Notes: generated by a model not told the origin, from the letters alone. Numbered from the stretch's first letter, positions 1-8,038 are shown. The stretch is DNA of 36,841 nucleotides from Streptomyces corallincola (GCF_019104725.1 NZ_JAHRXF010000057.1:1-36841); one strand, 5' to 3'. Translations and numbers: made by a program.

Positions 1-34
1 CCGTTCACCGACAGCCGACTCCCATTATATGCGC

Positions 35-244
35 TCAGCGGAATTTGATCGCGGCACCGATGCCCACCGCGCATACGACTCCGGCGAGGATTATCCAGTA
101 TCCTGCCTGAAACCCGGAGATCGCGGCGAACACACCGACAACGATCAAAAAGACCGCCGCACCAAAGGCTGTCCACAAGCCAGCAGAAGCTGCCGCCGGA
201 CCTATGGGATCTTCCTGGCCTAACATGTCGCCGTTATCAGGCAT
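35..244 (-). CDS. Small two-helix membrane protein, possible RHS immunity protein
   Basis: A 69-residue protein with two hydrophobic stretches (about residues 23-45 and 47-67) separated by a short Gly/Gln turn, so it is probably an inner-membrane hairpin. The ATG at 244 is preceded by AAAGGAG at good distance; an internal ATG (residue 7) is a less likely start. It begins only 18 nt after the stop of the RHS reading frame and on the same strand, so the two are probably co-transcribed. RHS toxins are normally followed at once by a small immunity gene, and a membrane protein would fit the very hydrophobic RHS tip. That role is inferred from position only; I do not recognise the family. The first 34 bases of the window hold nothing visible. 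Confidence 0.6.
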   Translation of the reverse strand: MPDNGDMLGQEDPIGPAAASAGLWTAFGAAVFLIVVGVFAAISGFQAGYWIILAGVVCAVGIGAAIKFR

Positions 245-262
245 GATTCCGTTCTCCTTTTC

Positions 263-1710
263 TCAGGACAAAGAATCCTGTGTGGCCCCCGCAGTGACGT
301 TGCTCACCGTGTCAGATGCGATGCCACAACCAGCAACGGCGAGAGGGATCAGATATGGCACCCCCGCTGCCGTAGCCAGAGTTGCAGTACCCGCAGTGCA
401 GGTGGCACCAAATATGGCACCAGCTGCTATTCCCGCGCTCTGCGCTATAAGCGCCTTTGGATTATTGCGGTTCTGCCAGATCTCGGCTACGTCCTTCAGA
501 CCGAACGCCCCGTCCACGAAGTTGTCGAAGCCCAGAAGGCCATTGGGGTCGATGCGGTTGACGGGGTCGCCTTCGGCGTAGAGGTAGGGGTTCTGTTCCT
601 GGCCGGAGGGGTCGGGCTGGGTGAAGCGGCCGATGTTGGCGTCGTAGTAGCGGGCCTTCAGGTGGTAAAGGCCGGTGGGGTCCTGGTAGTTGCCGGCAAA
701 GCGGTAGGGCTGGTCGACCGGCTCGGTGGACTGGGCGAGGATACGGACGCCGCGGGGGCTGTACGTGTAGGTGTCGACCTTGTTGCCGTCTTCGTCAGCG
801 AAGCCGATGACGGAGCCGATGGCGTCGGTGAGGTAGAAGTAGGTTTTGCCCCCGGTCCGCATGGAATTCAGGGTGCCCCCGGGCTCTCGGTTGAAGCCCA
901 TGTCCGCGCCCGCTGTCGTCTTCGCGGACAGACCGAGCGGCCCGTTGTGGAACACCGTGTCGCCGAGTCGGATGCGCTCGCTCTGGTCGGTCGAGCCGTA
1001 ACTGCCCGCATACGTTTTGCCGTTGACCGTAATGGACGACATCTGGGATGTGGTCGGTCCATGTCTCGCCTGCGCGGGTGTAGTCGTCGGTGGAGGCGCC
1101 GGCGGTCTCGTTGCCGATCTGGTCGTAGGACCATCCGCCGGTGGTGGAGGACTTGGCGGTGAGTTCCTGGGCGTCGTTGTAGGTGTAGGTCGTGCCGCGC
1201 GGGCAGCCGGGGTCGGTGCCCTGGGAGGTGAGGTTGCCGGCGAGGTCGTAGCAGTACTGCCAGGAGTCGGCGAGGGTGCCGTTCTTCTCCTCCTTGGCGT
1301 AGGAGAAGCGGCCCGCGCCGTCGTAGGAGTACGTCCGCTTCAGCCCGGTGACGTTGTCGGTGGAGGTGCGGATCTTGCTGCCGTCGGTCGCGGCGCCGGT
1401 GCCATAACCGTAGGTATAGGCGAGGCTGACCAGGGTCCCCTGGACGGAGGTCGCCTTGATCGTAGTGGGACAGCTGGACTTGTCCACGTCCACCTTCTGC
1501 ACCGTGCCGCCAGGATAGGTGGTTGTGGTCCGCACGTCGTTGTTGTTGTTGTAGCCGTACGACGTCACCCGGCCCTGCGGGTCGGTGAGCTTACGGAGCT
1601 TGTTGACCTCGTTCCATTCGTAGTCGAGTTTCCCGGCCGGGTCCTGGTAGTAGTCCACGTTCCCGGCCGCGGTGTACGCGAGGAGGGTCTGGGAGCCGTC
1701 CTGGAGGTGG
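263..1710 (-). pseudogene. RHS/YD-repeat protein, 3' part, frameshifted and 5'-truncated
   Basis: Two overlapping frames on the minus strand make one RHS protein. The upstream frame carries YD-type repeats (YEWNEVNKLRKLTDPQGRVT; YSYDGAGR; YCYDLAGNL). The downstream frame carries the RHS core (DAIGSVIGFADEDGN, YRFAGNYQDPTGLYHLKARYYD, RFTQPDPSGQEQNPYLYAEGDPVN) up to the conserved NRIDPNG boundary. One extra C in a CCC run (1045-1047 on the plus strand) separates them; removing it joins TWTDHI to QMSSITVNG in frame. After DPNG follows an 85-residue variable tip that is mostly Ala/Gly/Ile/Val and looks membrane-seeking. The 5' end runs into a different coding piece near 1710, so most of the usual long RHS protein is absent. 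Such proteins are polymorphic contact-dependent toxins; this copy is probably not made at full length. Confidence 0.8.
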
Positions 1711-1804
1711 CGGTGACCGTGCCGACGCCGCCCAGGAAGGTGAGCAGCGCGGGCCAGGGCCGTACGGCCGGCCGGGCCGCGGAGTCGTGAAGGGCAGTTG
1801 TCAT
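1711..1804 (-). pseudogene. 5' fragment of an unrecognised gene joined to the RHS relic
   Basis: ATG at 1804 follows a good ribosome site (GAGGAGCCCGATGAC) and lies 33 nt downstream of a perfect GGGCC-N4-GGCCC box, so this was a regulon promoter with its gene start. The reading frame begins MTTALHDSAARPAVRPWP and stays plausible for about 31 residues, then passes into RHS sequence in another frame near 1710. Its product cannot be recognised from so few residues. The arrangement suggests a deletion that fused the start of an island gene to the middle of an RHS gene. Confidence 0.4.
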
Positions 1805-1837
1805 GTCATCGGGCTCCTCGCGATTGCCGCCGCATCG

Positions 1838-1851
1838 GGGCCGATCGGCCC
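1838..1851 (-). promoter_or_regulatory. DevR/DosR-type box, perfect palindrome
   Basis: GGGCCGATCGGCCC, two 5-bp arms with a 4-nt spacer and fully self-complementary. The sequence TGGTGGGCC follows at once on the plus strand and could be a second weak half-site; the same extension follows the box at 10875. It lies 33 nt upstream of the start at 1804. Assignment to the DevR-like regulator is inferred from the matching 5-4-5 layout of the mycobacterial DosR box. Confidence 0.6.
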
Positions 1852-1985
1852 TGGTGGGCCAGCGGTTTCGGTGGTGTGCTGGTAGTGGCGGGAAGGACCC
1901 GTAGGAGACGCGGAGAAGCGGCTGGCAGCCGCGCACCGCGCAATCGGGATCCGCGAGAAGCGGGACACGAGCCCTTCCCGTCCAG

Positions 1986-2499
1986 TCATGCCATGGCCAC
2001 GCCATCGGCCCCACGCGCCGCAGCGACCCTGTGCCGGACGATCTCGTCCTCGACTCGCCTCGCGAGGACGTCCACCACTGCGTTGACGGGTGGAGACAGC
2101 CCTGGTCCGAGCGAGGTGTCGGCGGCCCGACGGCGTACGCCACCAGCTGACCAGCCAGCCGGTTCACCTCCCAGGCCACCTCGACGGCCTCGCCGAGTCC
2201 GCGAGCAACCATGGCGTTCGGCCGGTCCAGTCGGCGGGCGTCCAGCTCCAGGCGGTGGATGCGGCCGGGGTTCCCCGGTCGTATGTGCGCGGCCTCCAGG
2301 ACGACGGTCAGGTCCGTGTGAGTCACAGCCGGATCAGCCGTCCCGGATCGAGGTCGCACTCCGAGAGTAAGGTGCCCGGCGGGAAAGGCCTCTCCAGCGC
2401 CCGCTCCCGAAGGCGGGACAGCGCCGCCCGGCCGACCCCCTCGTCGTGCCGGGACGGGTCACCGACCGCGATGACGGCGATGCGCGTGGAGACGCTCAT
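1986..2499 (-). pseudogene. Hydrogenase maturation protease, two frameshifts
   Basis: The three minus frames read in turn give a complete hydrogenase maturation endopeptidase, the enzyme that trims the C-terminus of the [NiFe]-hydrogenase large subunit after nickel insertion. Frame one (from ATG 2499, ribosome site GGAGGGAG) reads MSVSTRIAVIAVGDPSRHDE to DPGRLIRL then stops at 2323. Frame two reads TDLTVVLEAAHIRPG to LVAYAV. Frame three reads DTSLGPGLSP to EDEIVRHRVAAARG and stops at 1986-1988. The family's usual GxGN near the N-terminus is GDPS here. The breaks lie near 2320-2340 and about 2125. With the 4Fe-4S subunit scrap at 21.7 kb and the cNMP protein next door it implies that a whole hydrogenase operon once stood here. 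Confidence 0.75.
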
Positions 2500-2555
2500 G
2501 ATCGTTCTCCCTCCACTGCGAGTGCGTCCAGCGTGCGTGGACCGGCGGGCGGGGC

Positions 2556-2701
2556 GCATGAGCCGAAGAGGTTCGACAAGGGGCCAGGGCGGCCCTTTCG
2601 GGTGTGCGGCACCGGCTCGGTTCGGGTGGTGGATGGGCATCGGCCGGGCGACACCCCGCGCGGCATGAGCCGAAGGGCCTACGGCCGGGTCCGGGCGGCC
2701 C
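2556..2701. repeat. Duplicated promoter module with DevR-type boxes
   Basis: GCATGAGCCGAAG occurs at 2556-2568 and again at 2663-2675, 107 bp apart. Each copy is followed about 30 bp later by GGGCGGCCC (2587-2595 and 2693-2701). The second contains GGTCCGGGCGGCCC (2688-2701), one arm base away from the consensus box; the first contains GGGCC-N5-GGCCC (2581-2595), one base too wide. It lies between the divergent hydrogenase maturation protease relic and the cNMP-domain gene, so one copy may have served each direction. Confidence 0.5.
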
Positions 2702-2764
2702 GTGGTGCCGGTTCCCGAAGTCGCGCACGCTGGGATCGACAGCCCCATGAAGGGAGCCGGTGCG

Positions 2765-3223
2765 ATGACTTCCGCAACCACCATGAGTACGGCGCTCGAG
2801 CCCGTGCACCGCGAACGGCTGATGCGCCTCGCCCGCGAGGTCTCCTTCGAGGCCGGGACACGCCTGTTCGAGGAGGGCCGGCACGCCGACCGTTTCTGGA
2901 TCGTCCGCACCGGAACCGTCGCCCTCGATCTGCATGTGCCCGGCCGCAGGCCGGCCGTCGTCGAGTCGCTCGGGCACGGCGAACTCGTCGGCTGGTCCTG
3001 GCACTTCCCGCCCCACCTCTGGCACCTGGGCGCCGAGGCGATGACCCCGGTGCGGGCCTGGGAGTTCGACGCCGAGGCGGTGCGTGCGATGTGCGCCGCG
3101 GATCCCGTGTTCGGTCGGGGCATAGCGATGTGGGTGGGACGTGTGGTCGCCCGGCGGCTGCACGCCACCCGGGTCCGGCTGCTCGACCTGTACGCCCCCT
3201 ACGGCAGCGGTGACCTGTTGTGA
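2765..3223 (+). CDS. Cyclic-nucleotide-binding domain protein without a DNA-binding domain
   Basis: A 152-residue protein made of one Crp/Fnr-type cNMP-binding beta-barrel (about residues 20-120; FEAGTRLFEEGRHADRFWIV, the glycine turn ESLGHGELVG) and a short C-terminal helix. The winged helix of Crp regulators is absent, so it is not a classical transcription factor. In Streptomyces such proteins often sit in [NiFe]-hydrogenase operons beside the maturation protease, and the protease relic lies just upstream, divergent. Start chosen at ATG 2765 with AAGGGAG eight nt upstream; ATG 2747 is an in-frame alternative. The CBS gene follows after 44 nt, probably in the same transcript. A DevR-type box lies 64 nt upstream of the start. 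Confidence 0.75.
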   Translation: MTSATTMSTALEPVHRERLMRLAREVSFEAGTRLFEEGRHADRFWIVRTGTVALDLHVPGRRPAVVESLGHGELVGWSWHFPPHLWHLGAEAMTPVRAWEFDAEAVRAMCAADPVFGRGIAMWVGRVVARRLHATRVRLLDLYAPYGSGDLL

Positions 3224-3267
3224 CCGCCCGCCCGCTCCGTCCGGCCGAACGGCCTGGGGAGGAAAGC

Positions 3268-3927
3268 ATGGAGGGCAGCCCGCACCGGGTGAGTGACGTG
3301 ATGACGCATGCCGTCGTCGCGGTGGGCCGCAAGGCCCTGTTCAAGGACATCGTCGAACGCATGGAGGAGTGGAAGGTCAGTGCCCTTCCCGTGCTGGAGG
3401 GCGACGGACGGGTGATAGGGGTGGTCTCCGAAGCCGACCTGTTGCCGAAGGAGGAGTTCCGGGACAGCGACCCGGACCGGTTCACCCGGCTGCGCCGCCC
3501 GACCGACCTGGCCAAGGCCGGGGCGGTGTCCGCCGAGGAACTGATGAGCACCCCGGCCGTCACCGTCCATTCGGACGCCACGCTCGCCGAGGCGGCGCGG
3601 GTCATGGCCTTGCGGCACGTCAAACGGCTACCCGTGGTGAATGCCGAGGACATCCTCGAAGGCGTGGTCAGTCGCGGGGATCTGCTGAAGGTGTTCCTGC
3701 GCCCCGACAACGACCTGTCGGACGAGATCCGCCGCGACATCGTCGACATCCTCTTCCCGGCTCCGATCGAGCCCGTGCACATCATCGTCAGCGACGGCGT
3801 CGCGACCCTCACGGGACGCGTCGGAGACGCCGCACGGATTCCGCTGGCCGCGCGCCTCGTCCAGGCTGTGGAAGGGGTGGTGGGCGTGGACTGCCGGCTT
3901 ACCGACGCCGGCTCCGACGCCGGGTGA
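3268..3927 (+). CDS. CBS-pair plus BON domain protein
   Basis: A 219-residue cytosolic protein. CBS motif 1 covers about residues 8-65 (VSDVMTHAVVAVGR; SALPVLEGDGRVIGVVSEAD), CBS motif 2 about 90-145 (LMSTPAVTVHSDATLAEAAR; VKRLPVVN; GVVSRGDLLKVFLRPD), and a BON domain about 150-215 (VHIIVSDGVATLTGRVGD). CBS pairs bind adenosyl ligands; BON domains are linked to membrane or lipid contact. The DosR-regulon protein Hrp1 (Rv2626c) is a CBS-pair relative. Start ATG 3268 has a strong GGGGAGGAAAGC site. It follows the cNMP-domain gene and converges with an Rv1733c-type gene; the 166-nt gap at 3928-4093 shows no clear terminator or gene. It is one of four intact paralogues in the window. Confidence 0.85.
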   Translation: MEGSPHRVSDVMTHAVVAVGRKALFKDIVERMEEWKVSALPVLEGDGRVIGVVSEADLLPKEEFRDSDPDRFTRLRRPTDLAKAGAVSAEELMSTPAVTVHSDATLAEAARVMALRHVKRLPVVNAEDILEGVVSRGDLLKVFLRPDNDLSDEIRRDIVDILFPAPIEPVHIIVSDGVATLTGRVGDAARIPLAARLVQAVEGVVGVDCRLTDAGSDAG

Positions 3928-4093
3928 CGCCTTCAGCGCGCACTCGATCGGCGTTCGTTGACACGTCCGACCGCCCAGCTCACTCGACCGTGGGGCAGGG
4001 CCTTCGCTGTGTCGTGAGACTGAGCCCTCGTGGGACTGAGCATTGGGCCGTTGCACTGCCTGCTGCCGTGCCTCTCCCTTCCGGCGTGGCTGA

Positions 4094-4696
4094 TCAACCT
4101 CTGCCCCCGCTCCGCTTCCGCCACTCGGGTCCGACCTGCTCCCACTCCTCCTCCCACTCCGCCAGGCGCCGCCGAATGAGCCGCACACGAATCAGCCATC
4201 CGACGGCCCAGACCGTCGCGCCGGCCGGTGGAACCACGAGGGCGCCGGTCAGAACCACCTGCAGCGTCGCCCCCGTCCCACTGGGGGGTGGGGAGACTAC
4301 CCGGCGAGTACCGTCCGTCCACACGGTGAGCCTGCTGCCCGCGGGGGAACCCGGCAGGATTCTCGCCTGGCCGGTGTGCACCGTGCCGTCCGCCTCCGTC
4401 CAGCGCACGGCGGCCCACACCCGGCCGTCGTCATATCCGCTGCCGCCGGGCGGGGTCTTCGCCACGTCGTCGGTCAGTAGGGCGGAAACGGCGTGCACCT
4501 GAGCGCGCCGGGCGGCGAACGCCGAGTCCGTCGCCTGCGCCGCCACCACGCCCGCGATCACCCCTCCGAGGAGGGCCAGAACCCAGGTGACCAGCACGAG
4601 CCAGGCCTCGACGACATCACTGTGCCGCCTGAGCGGGTTGTGCCGCCAGCGCCACAGCCGCACCCGTGTCACGGTCGTGGGAGGCGTCCGTTCCAT
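4094..4696 (-). CDS. Rv1733c-family membrane protein
   Basis: A 200-residue protein with the family signature: a basic N-terminal stretch (LWRWRHNPLRRHSDVVEAW), a membrane helix (about residues 33-55), a 100-residue outside loop with a W-E-A-D-G strand pattern (VRWTEADGTVHTGQARI), a second helix (about 147-170) and a charged tail ending EEEWEQVGPEW. Rv1733c is a DosR-regulon membrane protein of unknown biochemical role. Start ATG 4696 follows GAAGGAGGGGTG. It starts 36 nt after the stop of the CBS-BON gene at 4733 on the same strand, so the two are an operon, presumably driven by the box at 5507. Confidence 0.85.
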   Translation of the reverse strand: MERTPPTTVTRVRLWRWRHNPLRRHSDVVEAWLVLVTWVLALLGGVIAGVVAAQATDSAFAARRAQVHAVSALLTDDVAKTPPGGSGYDDGRVWAAVRWTEADGTVHTGQARILPGSPAGSRLTVWTDGTRRVVSPPPSGTGATLQVVLTGALVVPPAGATVWAVGWLIRVRLIRRRLAEWEEEWEQVGPEWRKRSGGRG

Positions 4697-4732
4697 CGGT
4701 TCACCCCTCCTTCGGCAGGCGGTCGGACACCG

Positions 4733-5437
4733 TCAGGCACGAGCCGACCGTTGCGGGTCCGGCAGGTCAGGGTCGAGGTCCGGATGGCGGGGTGGCCCGC
4801 TGAGCGCACACTGCACGTCCACCACGCCCTCGACAGCGCGCACGAGGCGGGTGGCGAGTGGGATCAGAGCGGTTTCGCGGACACGGCCGACGAGGGTCAC
4901 GACACCGCCGCGCACCTCGATCCGGATCGCTTCGGCTTGTGCGCCGAAGAGCCTCGCGACGACCTCGCATCGGACGTCCTCGGCGATGTCCGAGTCGTCC
5001 CGCAGGAAGACCTTCAGCAGGTCGGATCGGCTGACGATGCCCTGCAGAGTACCGTCGGGGCCGACCACCGGCAGTCGCTTGACCCTTCTGCGAGCCATGA
5101 CGCGTGCGGCGCGGGCGAGGGTGGCGTCGGGCGTTACAGTGACAGCCGGAGCGGTCATCAGCTCACCGGCGGTCACCGCGACCGCCTTGCGGACCTCGGC
5201 GAGGTGCTGCACCCGCGCGTACCGGCCCACGTCGCCCTCGGCGCCGTACTCCTCCTTGGACAGCAGATCGGCCTCGGAGACGATGCCGACGACGCGTCCA
5301 TCCTCGTCCAGCACGGGGAGGGCACTGACGCGCCACTCCTGCATCGTCTGCACGATGTCCTTGAAGGCCGCCCCCGTACGCATGGCGACGACCCTGTGGG
5401 TCATCACGTCGTTCACGACGGCGGTAGTGCCGTTCAT
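4733..5437 (-). CDS. CBS-pair plus BON domain protein
   Basis: A 234-residue paralogue of the protein at 3268. CBS motif 1 (VNDVMTHRVVAMRTGAAFKD; ALPVLDEDGRVVGIVSEADL), CBS motif 2 (LMTAPAVTVTPDATLARAAR; VKRLPVVGPDGTLQGIVSRS) and BON (IRIEVRGGVVTLVGRVRET) follow in order, with an extra Pro/Asp-rich tail of about 20 residues. Start ATG 5437 follows GGAGGACGCC. It is first in a two-gene operon with the Rv1733c-type gene, and a perfect DevR-type box lies 70 nt upstream, so control by the DevR homologue is likely. Confidence 0.85.
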   Translation of the reverse strand: MNGTTAVVNDVMTHRVVAMRTGAAFKDIVQTMQEWRVSALPVLDEDGRVVGIVSEADLLSKEEYGAEGDVGRYARVQHLAEVRKAVAVTAGELMTAPAVTVTPDATLARAARVMARRRVKRLPVVGPDGTLQGIVSRSDLLKVFLRDDSDIAEDVRCEVVARLFGAQAEAIRIEVRGGVVTLVGRVRETALIPLATRLVRAVEGVVDVQCALSGPPRHPDLDPDLPDPQRSARA

Positions 5438-5506
5438 GGCGTCCTCCAGGGGCCTGGGTGCCGTCCGACACCTTCAGGCTGCGCCGACGAGCGGTCGCGG
5501 GACATG

Positions 5507-5520
5507 GGCCGAGTGGCCCC
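5507..5520 (-). promoter_or_regulatory. DevR/DosR-type box
   Basis: GGGCCGAGTGGCCC, both 5-bp arms exact, 70 nt upstream of the CBS-BON start at 5437. It is the only strong palindrome in the 197-nt gap 5438-5634. Confidence 0.6.
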
Positions 5521-5634
5521 GTGTCTGGGCCCCCTTGACCGTGTGGTCCCTCAACGCTGACCTGCCAGACTTCGCCCCCGGTGCCAGGCAATGTCCGCTT
5601 TCCTATGTACCGGGTAGGGGCACCCGCCAGCGGA

Positions 5635-5892
5635 TCACTTCTCCGAGGATGCCGTGGCCTTCGGGGAGGGGCCGGTCTCGGCGACCTGCTCCTCGGTCAC
5701 CCCGACCGTGAGGAAGGCCGAGAGGGTGCTGCCGTCGAGCCCGATGACGCCGAGGCCGGTGTACTCGGCGTCGACCAGCACGGCGGCCGCCTCAACGACG
5801 GAGGACAGTGCCTGTTCGAGGTCGAGTTCGCGGCCGACGGAGAGCACCGCCTCGAGCAGGCTGTGCACCCGGTCCCGGGTGCCGCGGGCCAC
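5635..5892 (-). pseudogene. GAF-domain fragment of a DevS/OsdK-like sensor kinase
   Basis: About 85 residues reading GTRDRVHSLLEAVLSVGREL, then VVEAAAVLVDAEYTGLGVIG, then LSAFLTVGVTEEQ. This is the linker and the first half of the first GAF domain of DevS/DosT/OsdK-type histidine kinases, which sense oxygen or redox state and phosphorylate DevR/OsdR. The expected N-terminal region, the rest of the GAF domains and the whole kinase core are missing; the frame ends with an unrelated tail at 5635. The apparent GTG start follows 5 nt after the dehydrogenase stop and is probably not original. The kinase partner of the DevR-like regulator has therefore been lost here, unless an intact copy lies elsewhere. 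Confidence 0.7.
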
Positions 5893-5896
5893 TCGA

Positions 5897-6967
5897 TCAG
5901 GCCGCAGGAACGGCTACTTCAGCGTGCTGCTCCCCTCCCAGCACCACTTTCAGCGCGCCGGTCTCGGCGGCCTTGGAGAAGACCTCGTACGCCTCTTCCA
6001 TCTGGTTCAGGGGGAATGTGTGGGTGACCAGCTGCCCGGTCGGCAGCCGACCGGCGGCGGCCAGCCGCAGCAGGGTGGGCGTGGAGTACGTGTCCACCAG
6101 CCCGGTCGTGATGGTCACGTTCTTGATCCACAGGTCTTCGAGGTGCAGCGTGGCGGGCTTGCCGTGCACGCCGACGTTGGCCACATGCCCGCCGGGCCGG
6201 ACCATACGGGTGCACAGTTCGAAACTCTCCGGCAAGCCGACCGCCTCGATGACCACGTCAGCGCCGAGTCCGTCGGTAAGGTCGGCGACCATCTGGCCCG
6301 GGGCCTCGTGCGCATCAGCCACCGCATCGGCGCCGAGCCGATGAGCAGCCTCCAGACGGGACGGCGCCATGTCGATGGCAATGATCCGCTCGGGCGCGAA
6401 CAAGCGGGACGTGGCAATGGCGGCAAGGCCGATGGGGCCAGCGCCGACGATGGCAAGGGTGTCGCCCGGGTGCACGTGCCCGTTGAGGACGCCCACCTCG
6501 TAGGACGTCGGGAAGATGTCCGCGAACAGGACCGCTTCCTCGCTCGGCACGGTGGCCGGCAGCGGGTGGGCGGACAGGTCTGCGTACGGCACACGGACGT
6601 ACTCGGCCTGGGTGCCGTCTATGAGGTGGCCGAGGATCCAGCCTCCTCCGCCCCGGCACTGGCCGTAGGAGCCGTCCCGGCAGAACCGGCACCGGCCACA
6701 CGAGGTGATGCAAGAGAGCAACACCCGGTCCCCTGGGCGTACGGTGCGCACATCGCTACCCACCTCGACTATCTCGCCGACCGCCTCATGGCCGAGCACC
6801 GTGCCGGGGCGCACCTCGGGCACGTCACCTCTGAGGATGTGCAGGTCCGTCCCGCAGATCGTCACGACGCAGACCTTCACGATCGCGTCGGTCGGTTTCT
6901 CGATGGCTGGCTCCGGGACGTCCTGCCAGGATGCCTGACCGGGACAGTGGAAAACGAAGCCTTTCAT
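5897..6967 (-). CDS. Zinc-dependent alcohol dehydrogenase (MDR family)
   Basis: A 356-residue medium-chain dehydrogenase, NAD(P)-dependent oxidation or reduction of an alcohol/aldehyde pair. Catalytic zinc ligands are Cys38 (ICGTDLH) and His60-Glu61 (GHEAVGE); structural zinc cysteines are 90, 93, 96 and 104 (CGRCRFCRDGSYGQC). The Rossmann motif is VGAGPIGLAA near residue 174. Start ATG 6967 has GGAG close upstream. It aligns without gaps over the first 104 residues with the second copy at 23048. S. coelicolor carries a similar dehydrogenase beside universal stress genes in its OsdR cluster. A perfect DevR-type box lies 136 nt upstream. The physiological substrate cannot be told from sequence. 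Confidence 0.85.
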   Translation of the reverse strand: MKGFVFHCPGQASWQDVPEPAIEKPTDAIVKVCVVTICGTDLHILRGDVPEVRPGTVLGHEAVGEIVEVGSDVRTVRPGDRVLLSCITSCGRCRFCRDGSYGQCRGGGGWILGHLIDGTQAEYVRVPYADLSAHPLPATVPSEEAVLFADIFPTSYEVGVLNGHVHPGDTLAIVGAGPIGLAAIATSRLFAPERIIAIDMAPSRLEAAHRLGADAVADAHEAPGQMVADLTDGLGADVVIEAVGLPESFELCTRMVRPGGHVANVGVHGKPATLHLEDLWIKNVTITTGLVDTYSTPTLLRLAAAGRLPTGQLVTHTFPLNQMEEAYEVFSKAAETGALKVVLGGEQHAEVAVPAA

Positions 6968-7379
6968 TGCACTCCAATACCCTTCGTCTGCTGCGGGACC
7001 AGCATTCCGATGCGTACGTCGAGAGACGCAGGCCGGGCTCCGGCACGGTGCCGGGAAGCGCCCCGCACATTCAGGCTGGGCGATGAACAGGAGTTAGCGC
7101 TTGGGCCTTCCGGCCCTTGTACTCAGCCAGGCTGCCCAGAGGGCTTACGGGCCGTGGCAGGCGGCTCGCGTACCGCAACGGACGCGACTTGACCCACATC
7201 ACCGTCACGCTTGCAGCGGTCTTTGAGCATGGCTTCAGGATCCCGATAGGGACCGATGGGCCCTACCAGCGCGTGATGGAGGTCCGGACGGCCTTTCACC
7301 GACCCCCATCGGCCCCTGTGGGCACGGCCCCGCCGAAGCCACCGTCGAAAGAGGAACCACGACGAGGAGGTGTGCCGTC
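6968..7379. other. Divergent promoter region, 412 bp
   Basis: No gene seen. It separates the leftward dehydrogenase from the rightward Rv1733c-type gene and holds one exact DevR-type box (7103-7116), a weaker one at 7141-7154 (GGGCTTACGGGCCG), and a box with a 5-nt spacer at 7249-7263 (GGGACCGATGGGCCC), so both genes may be controlled from here. Confidence 0.5.
7103..7116. promoter_or_regulatory. DevR/DosR-type box
   Basis: GGGCCTTCCGGCCC, both arms exact, 136 nt upstream of the dehydrogenase start and 263 nt upstream of the divergent Rv1733c-type start. Confidence 0.6.
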
Positions 7380-7952
7380 ATGGGCACCACGAAACGGCTG
7401 TGGCGGTGGCGGAGCAATCCGCTGCGGCGGCACGAGGACGTCGTCGAGGCCTGGGTCGTCCTGACTGTCTGGGTGATAGTCGCCGTTGCCGGCGCCTTCG
7501 CCGGACTGGTGACGGCCCGTGGCGCCGAGCACGAGTTCGCCGAACAGCGCGCCCACAGGCACGCCGTTCAAGCGGTCCTTCTCACTGACGCGCCACACGA
7601 CGTCACCGCGCACTGGTCAACGGACGGGCGTGTCCGGGGCTCCGTGCGCTGGACGGCACCTGACGGCACTCCTCGTAGCGGGCAGACGCTGGTTGATGGC
7701 GGTCTGAAGGCCGGAGCCCTGGTGACTGTCTGGCAGGACGACCAGGGCCGACTCGCGCTCTCGCCGCCGATGAGCAGTGCCGAAGGGCACGTCGAGGCCG
7801 CCCTCTTCGGTGCCGCGGCCGCTCTCGCCGTCGCGGCTCCGGTCTTCGGCGCGGGCGTATTCGCACGAGCACGACTTGACCGGCTCCGTATGGCCCACTG
7901 GGACCAGGAGTGGGATCGGGTGGGACCCCAGTGGGGCCCGAAGACGGGTTGA
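7380..7952 (+). CDS. Rv1733c-family membrane protein
   Basis: A 190-residue paralogue of the protein at 4094, with LWRWRSNPLRRHEDVVEAW at the N-terminus, a membrane helix at about residues 24-46, an exposed middle region (VRWTAPDGTPRSGQTLV), a second helix at about 137-160 and the tail WDQEWDRVGPQWG. Start ATG 7380 follows GAGGAGGTG. Both copies and the C-terminal fragment at 20187 show that the family was amplified in this island. The role of the family is unknown; DosR-regulon membership of Rv1733c is the only firm link. Confidence 0.85.
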   Translation: MGTTKRLWRWRSNPLRRHEDVVEAWVVLTVWVIVAVAGAFAGLVTARGAEHEFAEQRAHRHAVQAVLLTDAPHDVTAHWSTDGRVRGSVRWTAPDGTPRSGQTLVDGGLKAGALVTVWQDDQGRLALSPPMSSAEGHVEAALFGAAAALAVAAPVFGAGVFARARLDRLRMAHWDQEWDRVGPQWGPKTG

Positions 7953-7993
7953 GCCGTGCCCCCGAGAGCCGAGTCCCGTCGCACCCGCCGAGC

Positions 7994-8007
7994 GGGCGCG
8001 ACGGCCC
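7994..8007 (+). promoter_or_regulatory. DevR/DosR-type box, one mismatch
   Basis: GGGCGCGACGGCCC differs from the consensus at one arm base. It lies 31 nt upstream of the ATG at 8039, which has a very strong ribosome site, so it marks the promoter of the broken gene there. Confidence 0.4.
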
Positions 8008-8038
8008 TATGTACGAGATGTACGAGCTGGAGGAGGCG

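Noticed and set aside
2765..3223. Calling the cNMP-domain protein a Crp/Fnr transcription factor
   Set aside because: The protein ends after the nucleotide-binding barrel; no helix-turn-helix is present.
5654..7192. 512-codon open frame on the plus strand
   Set aside because: It is the antisense of the GAF relic and the alcohol dehydrogenase; low-complexity Gly/Val/Arg composition, no domain.
7249..7263. GGGACCGATGGGCCC as a DevR-type box
   Set aside because: Arms fit but the spacer is 5 nt, so it was not counted with the consensus sites; noted only in the intergenic entry.
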